Origin: a virus
Strand: one strand, 5' to 3'
Length of the DNA: 64,000 nt
IMG/VR virus record: IMGVR_UViG_3300008120_000139
Span: 1 to 64,000 of that record
Shown here: piece after piece, positions 63,773 through 64,000 of the stretch
Layout: each line of letters opens with the position of its first letter
Position numbering within the stretch: the first letter of the stretch is position 1
Translations under genes and position numbers: made by a program
The notes under the pieces: model-generated
What the model saw: the letters and a program-made list of their open reading frames with translations, nothing else
Databases searched by the model: none
Told to the model about the DNA's origin: nothing

Positions 63773-64000
63773 ATGAGTACTGTAGACGTTCAATTATCTT
63801 TTTCGCGAGCAAGGAATATTGTAGGCGGAGTCATCGGAAGTCTCCCTTATCAAAATGCTACTAGTGCTACATTATTCATTCCTATTGGGGCAAATAGTAC
63901 CGTTTTACAATCAAACGGTACTACAGCAACTTGGGCAACATTAGGTAGTTTAACTGCCGGTGCAGCAAGTCAAGTTAATACAATACAAAGAACAACGAAT
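63773..64000 (+). CDS. Fibre protein N-terminus, cut by right edge
   Basis: ATG at 63773 with AGGA 7 bases upstream opens a frame that runs off the window, so 76 residues are visible. They start MSTVDVQLSFSRARNIVGG and continue GSLPYQNATSATLFIPIG, VLQSNGTTATW and SQVNTIQRTTN. These are close paralogues of the N-terminus of the 58873 gene, in the same order and spacing. An ATG at 63769 is in another frame that loses this similarity. The array of fibre genes therefore continues to the right. Confidence 0.85.
   Translation, partial: MSTVDVQLSFSRARNIVGGVIGSLPYQNATSATLFIPIGANSTVLQSNGTTATWATLGSLTAGAASQVNTIQRTTN

Noticed and set aside
42654-64000. Diversity-generating retroelement acting on the fibre genes
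   Set aside because: No reverse transcriptase or template-repeat pair is visible in the window; the repeated modules are ordinary protein repeats.
1-64000. CRISPR arrays, insertion sequences, integrase or attachment sites
   Set aside because: No regularly spaced direct repeats with unique spacers, no transposase or recombinase motifs, and no terminal repeats were seen.

Overview
The window is 64 kb of an AT-rich tailed-phage genome of the T4 superfamily (contractile-tailed myovirus). Recognisable T4 homologues are gp6, gp25, gp5 and probable gp53, gp48/54 and gp27 equivalents (baseplate); gp55 (late sigma factor); gp47 and gp46 (recombination nuclease); a gp26-type baseplate protein; a tape measure; gp20 (portal); a gp67-like core protein; gp21 (protease); gp22 (scaffold); and gp23 (major capsid). 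The gene repertoire, AT-rich base composition and large modular fibre proteins recall T4-like phages of aquatic bacteria (cyanophages, pelagiphages and relatives). The host cannot be named from this sequence. No integrase, terminase, tail sheath, tail tube, DNA polymerase, tRNA or CRISPR array was recognised here.

Layout. (1) 1-24433, minus strand: a tightly packed baseplate operon, read right to left: gp48/54-like, gp53-like, hub, gp5 with a C-terminal GH19-type lysozyme, gp25, gp6, a 4448-residue giant virion protein, then a collagen-like protein cut by the window edge. (2) 24434-24542: divergent control region with a perfect TTGACA-17-TATAAT promoter firing rightward. (3) 24543-28933, plus strand: a small upstream ORF, gp55, gp47, gp46, a small basic protein and a GIY-YIG-like protein. 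(4) 28934-29458: about 480 bases without a convincing gene, visibly G+C-richer than the surroundings and full of perfect hairpins; this is the best candidate for an undescribed element (a large structured RNA). (5) 29459-31747: a Gly/Ala/Pro-rich protein of unknown function, convergent with two minus-strand baseplate genes (31744-32834). (6) 32835-32907: a second divergent control region with a 16-bp palindrome and two opposed late-promoter-like boxes. (7) 32908-41227: tape measure (split into two ORFs), portal, core, protease, scaffold and capsid, closed by a strong terminator. (8) 41228-42101: a small virion protein between two strong terminators. (9) 42102-64000: a fibre and appendage region of at least nine genes sharing repeated GAL-x-V-x-GG-x-GIGG modules, with late-type TATAAATA boxes in some gaps. 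The array continues past the right edge.

How it fits together. The late sigma factor gp55 is encoded beside a host-type consensus promoter, so it could be made early by unmodified host polymerase. It would then direct transcription from TATAAATA-type boxes upstream of the structural genes on both strands. gp46/gp47 would serve recombination-dependent replication. The head block assembles around the gp20 portal, with gp22 and the gp67-like protein as core, gp21 as maturation protease and gp23 as shell. The baseplate block, tape measure and fibre region build the tail and its adsorption machinery.

All calls come from reading motifs, gene order and spacing by eye. No database search, folding program or alignment was run, so family assignments made from memory and structural inferences are given modest confidence.
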